A stretch of DNA of 62,575 nucleotides from Achromobacter dolens (GTDB lineage: Bacteria; Pseudomonadota; Gammaproteobacteria; Burkholderiales; Burkholderiaceae_B): positions 1-62,575 of the forward strand of contig NZ_CADIJW010000036.1 of the NCBI RefSeq assembly GCF_902859745.1, given 5' to 3'. Position 1 is the stretch's first letter, and each line of letters opens with the position of its first letter. This document shows, in pieces, positions 27,200 through 35,112 of the stretch. A program made the position numbers and the translations under genes. The notes under the pieces were generated by a model. It searched no databases. It had not been told where the DNA came from and saw only the letters and a program-made list of their open reading frames with translations.

Positions 27200-29815
27200 A
27201 TGAAAAAGAAAGACATTGAATTTCTCGATGTCGTGGCTTTGCGCGGCCCGAACATTTGGACGTACCGTCCGGTACTCGAGGCGTGGGTGGATATCGGCGA
27301 ACTGGAGGACTATCCCTCCAACACGATCCCCGGCTTCTACGAGCGCCTGACCGCGTGGCTGCCGACCCTGATCGAGCACCGCTGCAGCCCGGGCGTGCGG
27401 GGCGGCTTCCTGTCCCGCGTCAAGGAAGGCACCTGGCCCGGCCACATTCTCGAACATGTCACCCTTGAGCTGCAGAACCTGGCCGGCCTGCGCGGCGGCT
27501 TCGGCAAGGCCCGTGAAACCTCCACCCGCGGCGTCTACAAGGTCGTCGTGCGCGCCTGGCAGGAACAGGTCACCCGCACCGCCCTGAACGAAGGCCGCGA
27601 TCTGGTCATGGCCGCCATCGAAGACCGTCCGTTCGACGTCGACGCCGCCGTGGCGCGCCTGCGCCGGCTGGTCGACAAGCACTGCCTGGGCCCCAGCACC
27701 GCCTGCATCGTCGATGCCGCCGACGACCGCGACATCCCCTACATCCGCCTGTTCGAAGGCAACCTGGTGCAATTCGGCTACGGCTCGCGCCAGCGCCGTA
27801 TCTGGACGGCCGAGACCGACCGCACCAGCGCCATCGCCGAAGGCATTTCGCGCGACAAGGACCTGACCAAGGAACTGCTCTCGACCTGCGGCGTGCCGGT
27901 GCCGGAGGGTCGCCTGGTCGACAGCGAGGACGACGCCTGGTCGGCCGCCGAGGACATCGGCCTGCCGGTGGTGGTCAAGCCGTATGACGGTAACCACGGC
28001 CGCGGCGTGTTCACCAACCTGAACACGCGCGAGGAAGTGGTTTCCGCCTACCGCGTCGCCGTCGACGAGGGCAGCGGCGTCATCGTCGAGCGCTTCGTGC
28101 TCGGCAACGAACACCGCCTGCTGGTGGTCGGCAACCGCATGGTGGCCGCCGCGGCCGGCGAGCCGGCCTGGGTCACCGGCGACGGCAAATCCACCATCAC
28201 CGAACTCATCGACAACCAGATCAACACCGACCCGCGCCGCGGCCGCACCGAAAACCACCCGCTCAATCCGGTGCGGCTGGATTCGGCCGCGCGCCTCGAA
28301 ATCGCCCGCCAGGGCCTGTCCGAAGACAGCGTGCCGGCCGACGGCCAGCGCGTGCTGGTGCAGCGCAGCGGCAACGTCGCCTTCGACGTCACCGACCGCG
28401 TGCACCCCAGCGTCGCCGCTACCGTGACCCTGGCGGCCCGCGTGGTCGGCCTGGACATCGCCGGCGTCGACCTGGTGGCCGAGGACATCTCGCGCCCGCT
28501 CGACGAGCAGCGCGGCGCCATCGTCGAAGTCAACGCCGGCCCGGGTCTCCTGATGCATCTGAAGCCGGCCGACGGCGCCCCGCGCCCGGTCGGCCACGCC
28601 ATCGTCGAGCACCTGTTCCCCGAAGGCGATGCCGGCCGCATTCCCATCGTCGGCGTCACCGGCACCAACGGCAAGACCGTGGTCGCGCGCCTGATCGCGC
28701 GCCTCTTGCACCTGTCGGGCAAGCGCACCGGCCTGGCCTGCAGCGAAGGCCTGTACCTCGACCGCCGCCTGGTGCAAAAGGGCGACCGCGCCGATTTCGC
28801 GTCCGGCACCCGCGTGCTGATGAACCGCAACGTCGACGCCGCCGTCATCGAGAACGACAGCGGCGTGATCCTCGGCCAGGGCCTGGCGTATGACCGCTGC
28901 CAGGTCGGCGTGGTCACCAACATCGACGACGCGGACCATCTCGGCGACTTCGACATCAACGAAACGGAGCGCATGTTCAATGTGTTCCGCACCCAGGTCG
29001 ACGTGGTGCTGCCGACCGGCGCCGCCGTGCTCAACGCGCGCGATCCGCGCGTGGTGGAAATGGCGGAGCTGTCCGACGGCGCCGTGATCTTCTTCGGCAT
29101 CGATCCCGCCCTGCCCGCCATCACCGCCCACCTGCAACAGGAGGGCCGCGCGGTGTTCGTGCGCGACGGCGCCATCGTGCTGGCGCAAGGCGCGCACGAA
29201 GAGCGCCTGGCCGACGTCGCCGCGATCCCGCTGACCCATGGCGGCCGCGTCGCCTTCCAGGTCGAGAACGTGCTGGCAGCCGTCGGCGCCGCGTGGGCGC
29301 TGGACATCCCGGTCGAACTCATCCGCGCCGGCATCGAGACCTTCGACATCGACCAGGCCGACGCGCCCTGGCAGTTCACCCTGTTCGAGCGCAACGGCAG
29401 CACCGTGGTGGTGGACGACGTCCACAACGCCTCCGCGTTGCGCCCCCTCATCACGGCCATCGACCAGTTCCCAGCGACCACCCGCGCCGCCGTCTATTCG
29501 GCTGGCGCCGACCGCCGCGACGTGGACCTGATCGAGCAAGGCAAGCTGCTGGGCGATGCGTTCGACCGCGTGGTGCTGTATGACGACACCACTGTCACCA
29601 GCAAGCGCCCCGCCGGCCAGGCCCGCGCGCTGCTGCGCCAGGGGCTGGAGCAAGGCAGCCGCGTCAAGCAGATCCTGGACGAGCCGGATCACGGCAGGGC
29701 CATCGAGAGCCAGCTCGCCGGCATTGCGGCGGGCGACTTCGTGCTGCTGCAATCCGACGAAGCCTTCTCCGGCCCCACCATCGATCTCGTCCGCCGCTGG
29801 ATCCAGCAACACTGA
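27200..29815 (+). CDS. Cyanophycin synthetase paralogue, CphA-prime type, degraded Mur-ligase motif
   Basis: 871 residues. Cyanophycin synthetase builds the Asp-backbone polymer with Arg side chains. The N domain (1-160) keeps GHILEHVTLEL, with His82, Glu85, His86 and Glu90. The ATP-grasp G domain (about 165-475) keeps VVVKPYDGNHGRGV and EVNAGPG, although the usual STGG motif is replaced (QRSGNVAFDVTD). The Mur-like M domain keeps the P-loop GTNGKT (488-493) but replaces ETARGGILR with ENDSGVILG (551-559) and DYGHNP with DDVHNA (739-744). In characterised CphA1 the G domain adds Asp and the M domain adds Arg; this copy may be poor at Arg addition. ATG 27200 follows an AT-rich leader. A second paralogue follows by 62 bases. 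Confidence 0.88.
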   Translation: MKKKDIEFLDVVALRGPNIWTYRPVLEAWVDIGELEDYPSNTIPGFYERLTAWLPTLIEHRCSPGVRGGFLSRVKEGTWPGHILEHVTLELQNLAGLRGGFGKARETSTRGVYKVVVRAWQEQVTRTALNEGRDLVMAAIEDRPFDVDAAVARLRRLVDKHCLGPSTACIVDAADDRDIPYIRLFEGNLVQFGYGSRQRRIWTAETDRTSAIAEGISRDKDLTKELLSTCGVPVPEGRLVDSEDDAWSAAEDIGLPVVVKPYDGNHGRGVFTNLNTREEVVSAYRVAVDEGSGVIVERFVLGNEHRLLVVGNRMVAAAAGEPAWVTGDGKSTITELIDNQINTDPRRGRTENHPLNPVRLDSAARLEIARQGLSEDSVPADGQRVLVQRSGNVAFDVTDRVHPSVAATVTLAARVVGLDIAGVDLVAEDISRPLDEQRGAIVEVNAGPGLLMHLKPADGAPRPVGHAIVEHLFPEGDAGRIPIVGVTGTNGKTVVARLIARLLHLSGKRTGLACSEGLYLDRRLVQKGDRADFASGTRVLMNRNVDAAVIENDSGVILGQGLAYDRCQVGVVTNIDDADHLGDFDINETERMFNVFRTQVDVVLPTGAAVLNARDPRVVEMAELSDGAVIFFGIDPALPAITAHLQQEGRAVFVRDGAIVLAQGAHEERLADVAAIPLTHGGRVAFQVENVLAAVGAAWALDIPVELIRAGIETFDIDQADAPWQFTLFERNGSTVVVDDVHNASALRPLITAIDQFPATTRAAVYSAGADRRDVDLIEQGKLLGDAFDRVVLYDDTTVTSKRPAGQARALLRQGLEQGSRVKQILDEPDHGRAIESQLAGIAAGDFVLLQSDEAFSGPTIDLVRRWIQQH

Positions 29816-29877
29816 CATCATCGCGCGCGCCGCGGCGGCCCGCCGCGGCGCGCGCAAGCTAGACAGGAATACCTGCC

Positions 29878-32448
29878 ATGGAAGTTTCCCGTATCCGAGC
29901 GCTGCGCGGCCCCAACCTGTGGAGCAAGAACACGGCGATCGAGGCCATCGTGTCGTGCGCCGACGCCGAATGCTCGATCGACAACCTGCCCGACTTCGAA
30001 GCCCGCCTGCGCGCGCGCCTGCCGCAGACTGGCCTGCTGCGCCCCGAAGGCCACCAGGGCGCGGTCTCGATCGCGCACGTGCTGCAGATCGTCTCGCTGA
30101 CGCTGCAGGCCTACGCCGGCTGCCCGGTCACGTTCGGCCGCGCCTCGCCCACCACCGAACCCGGCGTGTTCCAGGTCGTGGTGGAATACAGCGAGGAAGA
30201 AGTCGGCCGCCTCGCCATGGACCTGGCGCAGCAACTGGTGCAGGCCGCGCTGGACGACACGCCGTTCGACCTGGCCGACGCCCTCAAGCGCCTGCGCGAG
30301 CTGGACGAGGACGTGCGCCTCGGTCCCAGTACCGGCTCCATCGTCAACGCCGCCACCGCCCGCAACATTCCGTACCGTCGCCTGACGCAAGGCAGCATGG
30401 TGCAGTTTGGCTGGGGCAGCAAGCAGCGCCGCATCCAGGCCGCCGAGACCGACCTGACCAGCGCCATCTCCGAATCGATCGCGCAGGACAAGGACCTGAC
30501 CAAGATGCTGTTGGACGCCGCCGGCGTGCCTGTGCCGCTGGGCCGCTCGGTCACCACCGCCGAAGACGCCTGGGCCGCGGCCCAGGAGCTGGGCGGCCCG
30601 GTGGTGGTCAAGCCGCGCGACGGCAGCCAGGGCCGCGGGGTGGCGGTCAATATCGAGACGCGTGAACGCGTGATCCAGGCTTTTGAAGTGGCCGAGGAAA
30701 TCAGTTCCGAAGTCATCGTCGAACGCTACATCCCCGGTCACGACTTCCGCCTGCTGGTGGTGGGCGGCGCGCTGGTCGCGGCCTCGCGCCGCGATCCGCC
30801 GCAGGTCACCGGCGACGGCGTGCACACCATCCGCCAACTGGTCGAGCAAGTCAACGCCGACCCGCTGCGTGGCGATGGCCATGCCACTTCGCTGACCAAG
30901 ATCCGCTTCGATGACATCGCGCTCGCGACGCTGAAAAAGCAGGGCTTCGACGCCGACTCCGTGCCGGCGCCGGGCACCCTGATCTTCCTGCGCAATAACG
31001 CCAACCTGAGCACGGGCGGATCGGCAACGGACGTCACGGACGAGGTCCATCCGGAGATGGCGGCGCGCGCCGTTTCGGCCGCGCGCATGATCGGCCTGGA
31101 CATCTGCGGCGTCGACGTAGTGGCCGAAAGCGTGCACTACCCGCTCGAAGAGCAGAACGGCGGCGTGGTCGAAGTCAACGCCGCGCCCGGCCTGCGCATG
31201 CACCTGAATCCCTCGTTCGGCAAGGGCCGCGCGGTGGGCGAAGCCATCATCGCCAATATGTTCGCCGATGGCGAGGATGGCCGCATCCCGCTGGTGGCGG
31301 TGGCCGGCACCAACGGCAAGACCACCACGGTGCGCCTGACCGCCCATATCCTCGGCGTGGCCGGCAACCGCGTCGGCATGACCAACTCCGACGGCGTCTA
31401 CGTCGACAACCTGCGCATCGACACCGGCGACTGCAGCGGCCCGCGCAGCGCCCGCAGCGTGCTGATGCATCCGGACGTCGATGCCGCGGTGTTCGAAACC
31501 GCGCGGGGCGGCATCCTGCGCGAGGGCCTCGCCTTCGATCGCTGCAACGTCGCGATCGTCACCAACATCGGCATGGGCGACCACCTCGGCCTGGGGTACA
31601 TCAGCACCGTCGAGGACCTGGCCGTGGTCAAGCGCGTGATCGTGCAGCATGTGCATCCGAGCGGCACCGCCGTGCTAAACGCGGCCGACCCCATCGTGGC
31701 GGAGATGGCCTCCAGTTGCCCCGGCTCCATTACTTACTTCGCCGAAGACCGCAACCACCCGATCATGTCGACGCACCGGGCCCAGGGCCTGCGCGTGGTG
31801 TACCGCGACGGCGACGCGATCGTCGCGGCCCAGGGCAGCGAGGAAACCCGTTTCCCGCTGGCCGAGATCCCGCTCACGCGCAACGGCACCATCGTGTTCC
31901 AGGTCGAGAACGCCATGGCCTCGATCGCCGCGGCCTGGGCGCTGAATCTAGACTGGAGCATCATCCGCCGCGGCCTGGCCACCTTTGTCAACGACGCCCA
32001 GACCGCGCCCGGCCGCTTCAACGTGTTCGACTATCGCGGCGCCACCGTGATTGCCGACTACGGCCACAACCCTGATGCGATCCAGGCGCTGGTACGCGCG
32101 GTCGATGCAATGCCCGCCAAGCGCCGCGCGGTGGTCATCAGCGGCGCCGGCGACCGCCGTGACGAAGACATCCGCATGCAGACCGAGATCCTCGGGGAAG
32201 CCTTCGACGACGTGCTGCTGTATCAGGACCAATGCCAACGCGGCCGCGCCGACGGCGAAGTGCTGGCCCTACTGCAGCAAGGCCTGGTCAACGCCAGCCG
32301 CGCCCGCCACATCGAGGAGATTCACGGCGAGTTCCTGGCGATCGACACGGCGCTAGCTCGCCTGCAGGCGGGCGACCTTTGCCTGATCCTCGTGGACCAG
32401 GTGGAAGAGGCGCTGGAACACATCGCCCAACGCATCCGCGAAAGCTGA
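29878..32448 (+). CDS. cphA: Cyanophycin synthetase, CphA1 type
   Basis: 856 residues with N, ATP-grasp and Mur-ligase domains. The G domain has VVVKPRDGSQGRGV, NNANLSTGG and EVNAAPG; the M domain has GTNGKT (477-482), ETARGGILR (540-548), DYGHNP (727-732) and GAGDRRDED, all in canonical form. By the known mechanism it adds Asp then Arg in turn, using two ATP per step. The N domain differs from the upstream copy: AHVLQIVSLTLQ replaces the HxxEHxxxE pattern, so Glu, His and Glu become Gln70, Ile71 and Thr75. The two genes are likely co-transcribed, and a terminator follows. Cyanophycin would store nitrogen and carbon. No cyanophycinase lies in the window. Confidence 0.93.
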   Translation: MEVSRIRALRGPNLWSKNTAIEAIVSCADAECSIDNLPDFEARLRARLPQTGLLRPEGHQGAVSIAHVLQIVSLTLQAYAGCPVTFGRASPTTEPGVFQVVVEYSEEEVGRLAMDLAQQLVQAALDDTPFDLADALKRLRELDEDVRLGPSTGSIVNAATARNIPYRRLTQGSMVQFGWGSKQRRIQAAETDLTSAISESIAQDKDLTKMLLDAAGVPVPLGRSVTTAEDAWAAAQELGGPVVVKPRDGSQGRGVAVNIETRERVIQAFEVAEEISSEVIVERYIPGHDFRLLVVGGALVAASRRDPPQVTGDGVHTIRQLVEQVNADPLRGDGHATSLTKIRFDDIALATLKKQGFDADSVPAPGTLIFLRNNANLSTGGSATDVTDEVHPEMAARAVSAARMIGLDICGVDVVAESVHYPLEEQNGGVVEVNAAPGLRMHLNPSFGKGRAVGEAIIANMFADGEDGRIPLVAVAGTNGKTTTVRLTAHILGVAGNRVGMTNSDGVYVDNLRIDTGDCSGPRSARSVLMHPDVDAAVFETARGGILREGLAFDRCNVAIVTNIGMGDHLGLGYISTVEDLAVVKRVIVQHVHPSGTAVLNAADPIVAEMASSCPGSITYFAEDRNHPIMSTHRAQGLRVVYRDGDAIVAAQGSEETRFPLAEIPLTRNGTIVFQVENAMASIAAAWALNLDWSIIRRGLATFVNDAQTAPGRFNVFDYRGATVIADYGHNPDAIQALVRAVDAMPAKRRAVVISGAGDRRDEDIRMQTEILGEAFDDVLLYQDQCQRGRADGEVLALLQQGLVNASRARHIEEIHGEFLAIDTALARLQAGDLCLILVDQVEEALEHIAQRIRES

Positions 32449-32473
32449 TCCCGATCCGGAAATCGCATGAAGA

Positions 32474-32502
32474 CGGGGCGCGAAAGCGCCCCGTTTCTTT
32501 TG
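32474..32502 (+). terminator. Rho-independent terminator after cphA
   Basis: ACGGGGCGC GAAA GCGCCCCGT hairpin (32474-32495) followed by TTCTTTT (32496-32502), 26 bases past the cphA stop. Confidence 0.9.
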
Positions 32503-32559
32503 GATGGCCGCGGCGGGTCGCCGCCCCACCGGACCTGGCGCCCGATCGTAGCCCTGGCC

Positions 32560-32679
32560 CTAGCCGTGCGGCGCCGAGACGGGCGCCGCGGCCTGATAGT
32601 GGTCCGTCACATGGGCGCATCCCAGCGCGGCCATCGTGGCCAGCGCCAGCAGAATCGTGCCAAGGAATCGTCGGGTCAT
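32560..32679 (-). CDS. Small lipoprotein candidate, 39 residues
   Basis: I translated this frame myself: ATG at 32679, TAG at 32560. It begins MTRRFLGTILLALATMAALG, followed by C, then AHVTDHYQAAAPVSAPHG. Two Arg, a 16-residue hydrophobic segment and ALGC make a lipoprotein signal, though the -3 residue is Ala instead of Leu. A GAGAGGG ribosome site stands about six bases before the ATG. The mature part is only 19 residues. I do not recognise a family. It faces the cphA terminator tail to tail. It is too short for usual gene callers, and it could be a chance frame, but the ribosome site and lipobox together argue against that. Confidence 0.55.
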   Translation of the reverse strand: MTRRFLGTILLALATMAALGCAHVTDHYQAAAPVSAPHG

Positions 32680-33100
32680 GCGTGCCCTCTCGTGAGTGAT
32701 GTCGCCAGACCGCGCCGGTCTCGGAACCGGCCGCGGAGCCTGCCCCGACTATACCGATCCAGCGGGCATGGGGCCAGCGTCGGTGACCCGTCGCGAGGCA
32801 TCACGCGCCACCGCTTTTATGCGAATCGGCCGTACAGGTCCCGTTACCAGCCCCGCTCAAAAGGGCTCAATAGGTTGCTCAGATGTAACTCCCGCTCTGG
32901 TACGCCTGCGCTACCTGACCGTCATAAGACGCACGGTTTGCCCCGTCCCCGGCCGTTACATTTACCCACAGCGCCCCTTTGACAGCCCTCGTCGCCGCCC
33001 TGTACCTTGAATCCAAGCTGATCAGTGCCCAACTCAACCGCGAATACAGAGCTTATCGGCCATAAGCCGCTGCGTTCGCCACTAACGAAGAGAGGTCACC
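32680..33100. other. Intergenic region upstream of the CsbD gene
   Basis: 421 bases. TTGACA at 32979-32984 is a good -35, with TACCTT 18 bases on as a weak -10, which may drive the stress genes. I see no gene. AGAGG at 33091-33095, just before the CsbD ATG, is its ribosome site. Confidence 0.45.
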
Positions 33101-33301
33101 ATGAACAACGACATCATCGCTGGCAAGTGGAAGCAACTGACCGGTAAGGCCAAGGCGGCCTGGGGTGAACTCACCGACGACGAGCTGACCCGCACCGAAG
33201 GCAACGCCGAACGCCTCGCTGGCCTGATCCAGGAGCGCTACGGCAAGACCAAGGAACAGGCGGAAAAGGAAGTGCGCGATTTCTTTGATCGCAACCCCTG
33301 A
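33101..33301 (+). CDS. CsbD family stress-response protein
   Basis: 66 residues. It begins [20 protein letters not shown] with [17 protein letters not shown] and ends VRDFFDRNP, the standard CsbD/YjbJ pattern of a small acidic-basic helical protein. CsbD is known as a general-stress protein in Bacillus and E. coli homologues are highly expressed in stationary phase, but the molecular role is unknown. It is the first of three small genes that probably share a promoter, 25 bases before the DUF1328 gene. Confidence 0.92.
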   Translation: MNNDIIAGKWKQLTGKAKAAWGELTDDELTRTEGNAERLAGLIQERYGKTKEQAEKEVRDFFDRNP

Positions 33302-33326
33302 TCCCGTACCTCCAGGAGAAGCCGAC

Positions 33327-33491
33327 ATGTTGCACTACGCCGTAGTTTTCTTCGTCATTGCGATCATCGCGGCGGTCCTGGGCTTCGGCGGCATCGCCGC
33401 CGGCGCCGCGGGCATCGCCAAGATCCTGTTCTTTGTCTTCCTGGTATTGGCGCTGCTGTCCATTCTGGGCGGCGCATTCCGCAAGAAATAG
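33327..33491 (+). CDS. DUF1328 family small membrane protein (YtjA-like)
   Basis: 54 residues with two hydrophobic helices, [20 protein letters not shown] and [18 protein letters not shown], joined by a glycine-rich turn. ATG at 33327 follows CCAGGAGAAG, a clear ribosome site, so the longer frame starting at 33285 is rejected. DUF1328 proteins are small inner-membrane proteins of unknown role often found beside CsbD and BON stress genes, as here. Confidence 0.9.
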   Translation: MLHYAVVFFVIAIIAAVLGFGGIAAGAAGIAKILFFVFLVLALLSILGGAFRKK

Positions 33492-33572
33492 AAGAACATC
33501 GCACCCAAAGAACTTTCGCTTAGCCGTTGCGTCCTGAACGCGCTGAAAACCACATACACAAGGAGCACAACT

Positions 33573-33911
33573 ATGGAATTTCGCAAGCTGATCGCCGCCG
33601 CCGCACTGGGTACGGGCGCTGTCTTCACTTCCATGGCCTTTGCCGCCAATGACGGCAAGCCCAAGCAATCCGTGGGCGAATACGCCTCCGACGCGACCGT
33701 GACCACCAAGGTCAAGGCCGCCTTTGTGGCCGACAAGCAACTGAGCGCGCTGGACATCGCCGTTGAAACCACCGATGGCGTGGCCAAGCTGACCGGCACC
33801 GTCGGCACCGCCGCCGAAGCCGACCACGCCGCCACCGTCGCCCGCGGCGTCGAAGGCGTGAAGCAGGTGATGAACAACATCAAGGTCGACCCGGCCAAGA
33901 ACAAGAAGTAA
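33573..33911 (+). CDS. BON domain-containing periplasmic stress protein
   Basis: 112 residues. A signal peptide (residues 1-24, ending SMAFAAN) precedes a single BON domain: DATVTTKVKAAFVADKQLSA, then LDIAVETTDGVAKLTGTVG and ARGVEGVKQVMNNIKV. BON (OsmY/BamE-type) domains bind membranes or hold envelope proteins; OsmY has two, this protein has one. AAGGAG stands at the usual distance before the ATG. It is the third small stress gene in the row, closed by a long palindromic terminator. Confidence 0.9.
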   Translation: MEFRKLIAAAALGTGAVFTSMAFAANDGKPKQSVGEYASDATVTTKVKAAFVADKQLSALDIAVETTDGVAKLTGTVGTAAEADHAATVARGVEGVKQVMNNIKVDPAKNKK

Positions 33912-33933
33912 CCCGCCGGGCCTTGATGGCCAT

Positions 33934-33983
33934 GCAATGAAAAACGGCGCCTGTGCTCACACACAGGCGCCGTTTTTCATTGC
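33934..33983 (+). terminator. 22-bp inverted repeat, bidirectional terminator between the BON and PhzF genes
   Basis: Left arm 33934-33955 and right arm 33962-33983 form a perfect 22-base stem with a six-base loop. Its core is AAAAACGGCGCCTGTG and its complement, so A-runs and T-runs flank a GC stem on both strands. It can stop the BON message in one direction and the PhzF message in the other. Confidence 0.93.
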
Positions 33984-34090
33984 GCGCGGGAAGCCGACAG
34001 TCCAGAGTCCGCACCGGACCGCTTTGCCGCCAGCAGCACCCCGGCCCGCCTGACAGGCACAGCCCCGTCATGCCGGACCCGCGCGCACAC

Positions 34091-34963
34091 TCAGACGTCC
34101 ACCGTGCCGCGCCCGATCTCCAGCGCGCGGCCGCCCACCTGGATGCGGCCATCGGCCTGCACATCCAGCAGCAACCGGCAAGGACGGCCCATCTGGTCGC
34201 CCTGCTCCACCAGGAAACTGGCGGGCAGCGCATGCTGCCGATGCCGCAGCCAGCCGCCCAGGTTGGCGCAGGCCGATCCGGTCCCGGCATCTTCCTGCAC
34301 CCCGCCGCCGGGCTTGGCGTAGAAATAACGCGTCACCACGACATCGCGCCCGTCCTGCTGGCGATTCGGGTCGAAGGCGAACAGATAGCAGACCTTGCGC
34401 CCCAGGCTGTTGGCCTGCCAGCGATCCAGCCGCGAGGCATCCGGATTCGCGCGCCGCAACGCGTCGACGTTCTTGAGCGGCACCAGTAGCTGGTCCGCGC
34501 CCGTATCCACCCAGAGGGGATCATCCGCCAGGTCATCCAGGTCCAGCCCCATCAGTGCGGCAATATCAGCGGCCGGCAGCGTCGGCGCCGCCGTGCGCAC
34601 GCCATTCGGGCAAGGCGCCGTGAAAGTCCAGGCGTCACCCTGCGCGGTGACCGGCACGACACCGGCCTTGAATTCCAGCGTCAACGCATCGCCGCGCTTG
34701 AGCAGGTCGCGCACCACTTGCGACGTGCCGATGGTCGGATGGCCCGCGAAACCCATCTCGAAGCCAGGTGTGAAAATGCGCACCCGCGCATCGGCCACGT
34801 CGGACGGCAGGATGAAAGTGGTTTCGGAAAGATTGAACTGCGCCGCCAGCTCGCGCATGGTGGCGTCGTCCATGCCACGCGCGTCTTCGAATACACAGAG
34901 GGGATTGCCGGTGAAGGTGCTGGAGGCGAAGACGTTGAGAAGACGGAATGCGTAGGTGGCCAT
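34091..34963 (-). CDS. PhzF family isomerase
   Basis: 290 residues. PhzF/YddE-fold proteins are isomerases related to diaminopimelate epimerase; PhzF itself isomerises a phenazine precursor, but most homologues have no known substrate. Features are TYAFRLLNVFASSTFTGNPL with the catalytic Glu region (VFEDARG), FTPGFEMGFAGHPTIGTS with the GHPT motif, and the C-terminal GGGVQEDAGTGSACANLGG, which carries the DPGTGSA-like loop. No phenazine genes are near, so phenazine synthesis is not implied. ATG at 34963 puts the family start in place; the frame above it enters the ftrD region and is rejected. Confidence 0.88.
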   Translation of the reverse strand: MATYAFRLLNVFASSTFTGNPLCVFEDARGMDDATMRELAAQFNLSETTFILPSDVADARVRIFTPGFEMGFAGHPTIGTSQVVRDLLKRGDALTLEFKAGVVPVTAQGDAWTFTAPCPNGVRTAAPTLPAADIAALMGLDLDDLADDPLWVDTGADQLLVPLKNVDALRRANPDASRLDRWQANSLGRKVCYLFAFDPNRQQDGRDVVVTRYFYAKPGGGVQEDAGTGSACANLGGWLRHRQHALPASFLVEQGDQMGRPCRLLLDVQADGRIQVGGRALEIGRGTVDV

Positions 34964-35112
34964 GGGCTGGAGGGAAGGTTGCCGTGAGGAGGAAAATAGA
35001 CCCTCTACTTTATCGCACCACGCCGGGCCAAGGGACGCTCCCGCAGCCGGGATAATGTCGCGCCGGCCCCCGGCACCGGCCCCCCAACGGCCGCATCGCA
35101 TCCCTGCCACTG

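Noticed and set aside
27119-29857. 912-codon open frame antisense to the first cphA paralogue
   Set aside because: Composition of a high-GC shadow frame, dominated by Gly, Ala, Asp and His; no domain seen.
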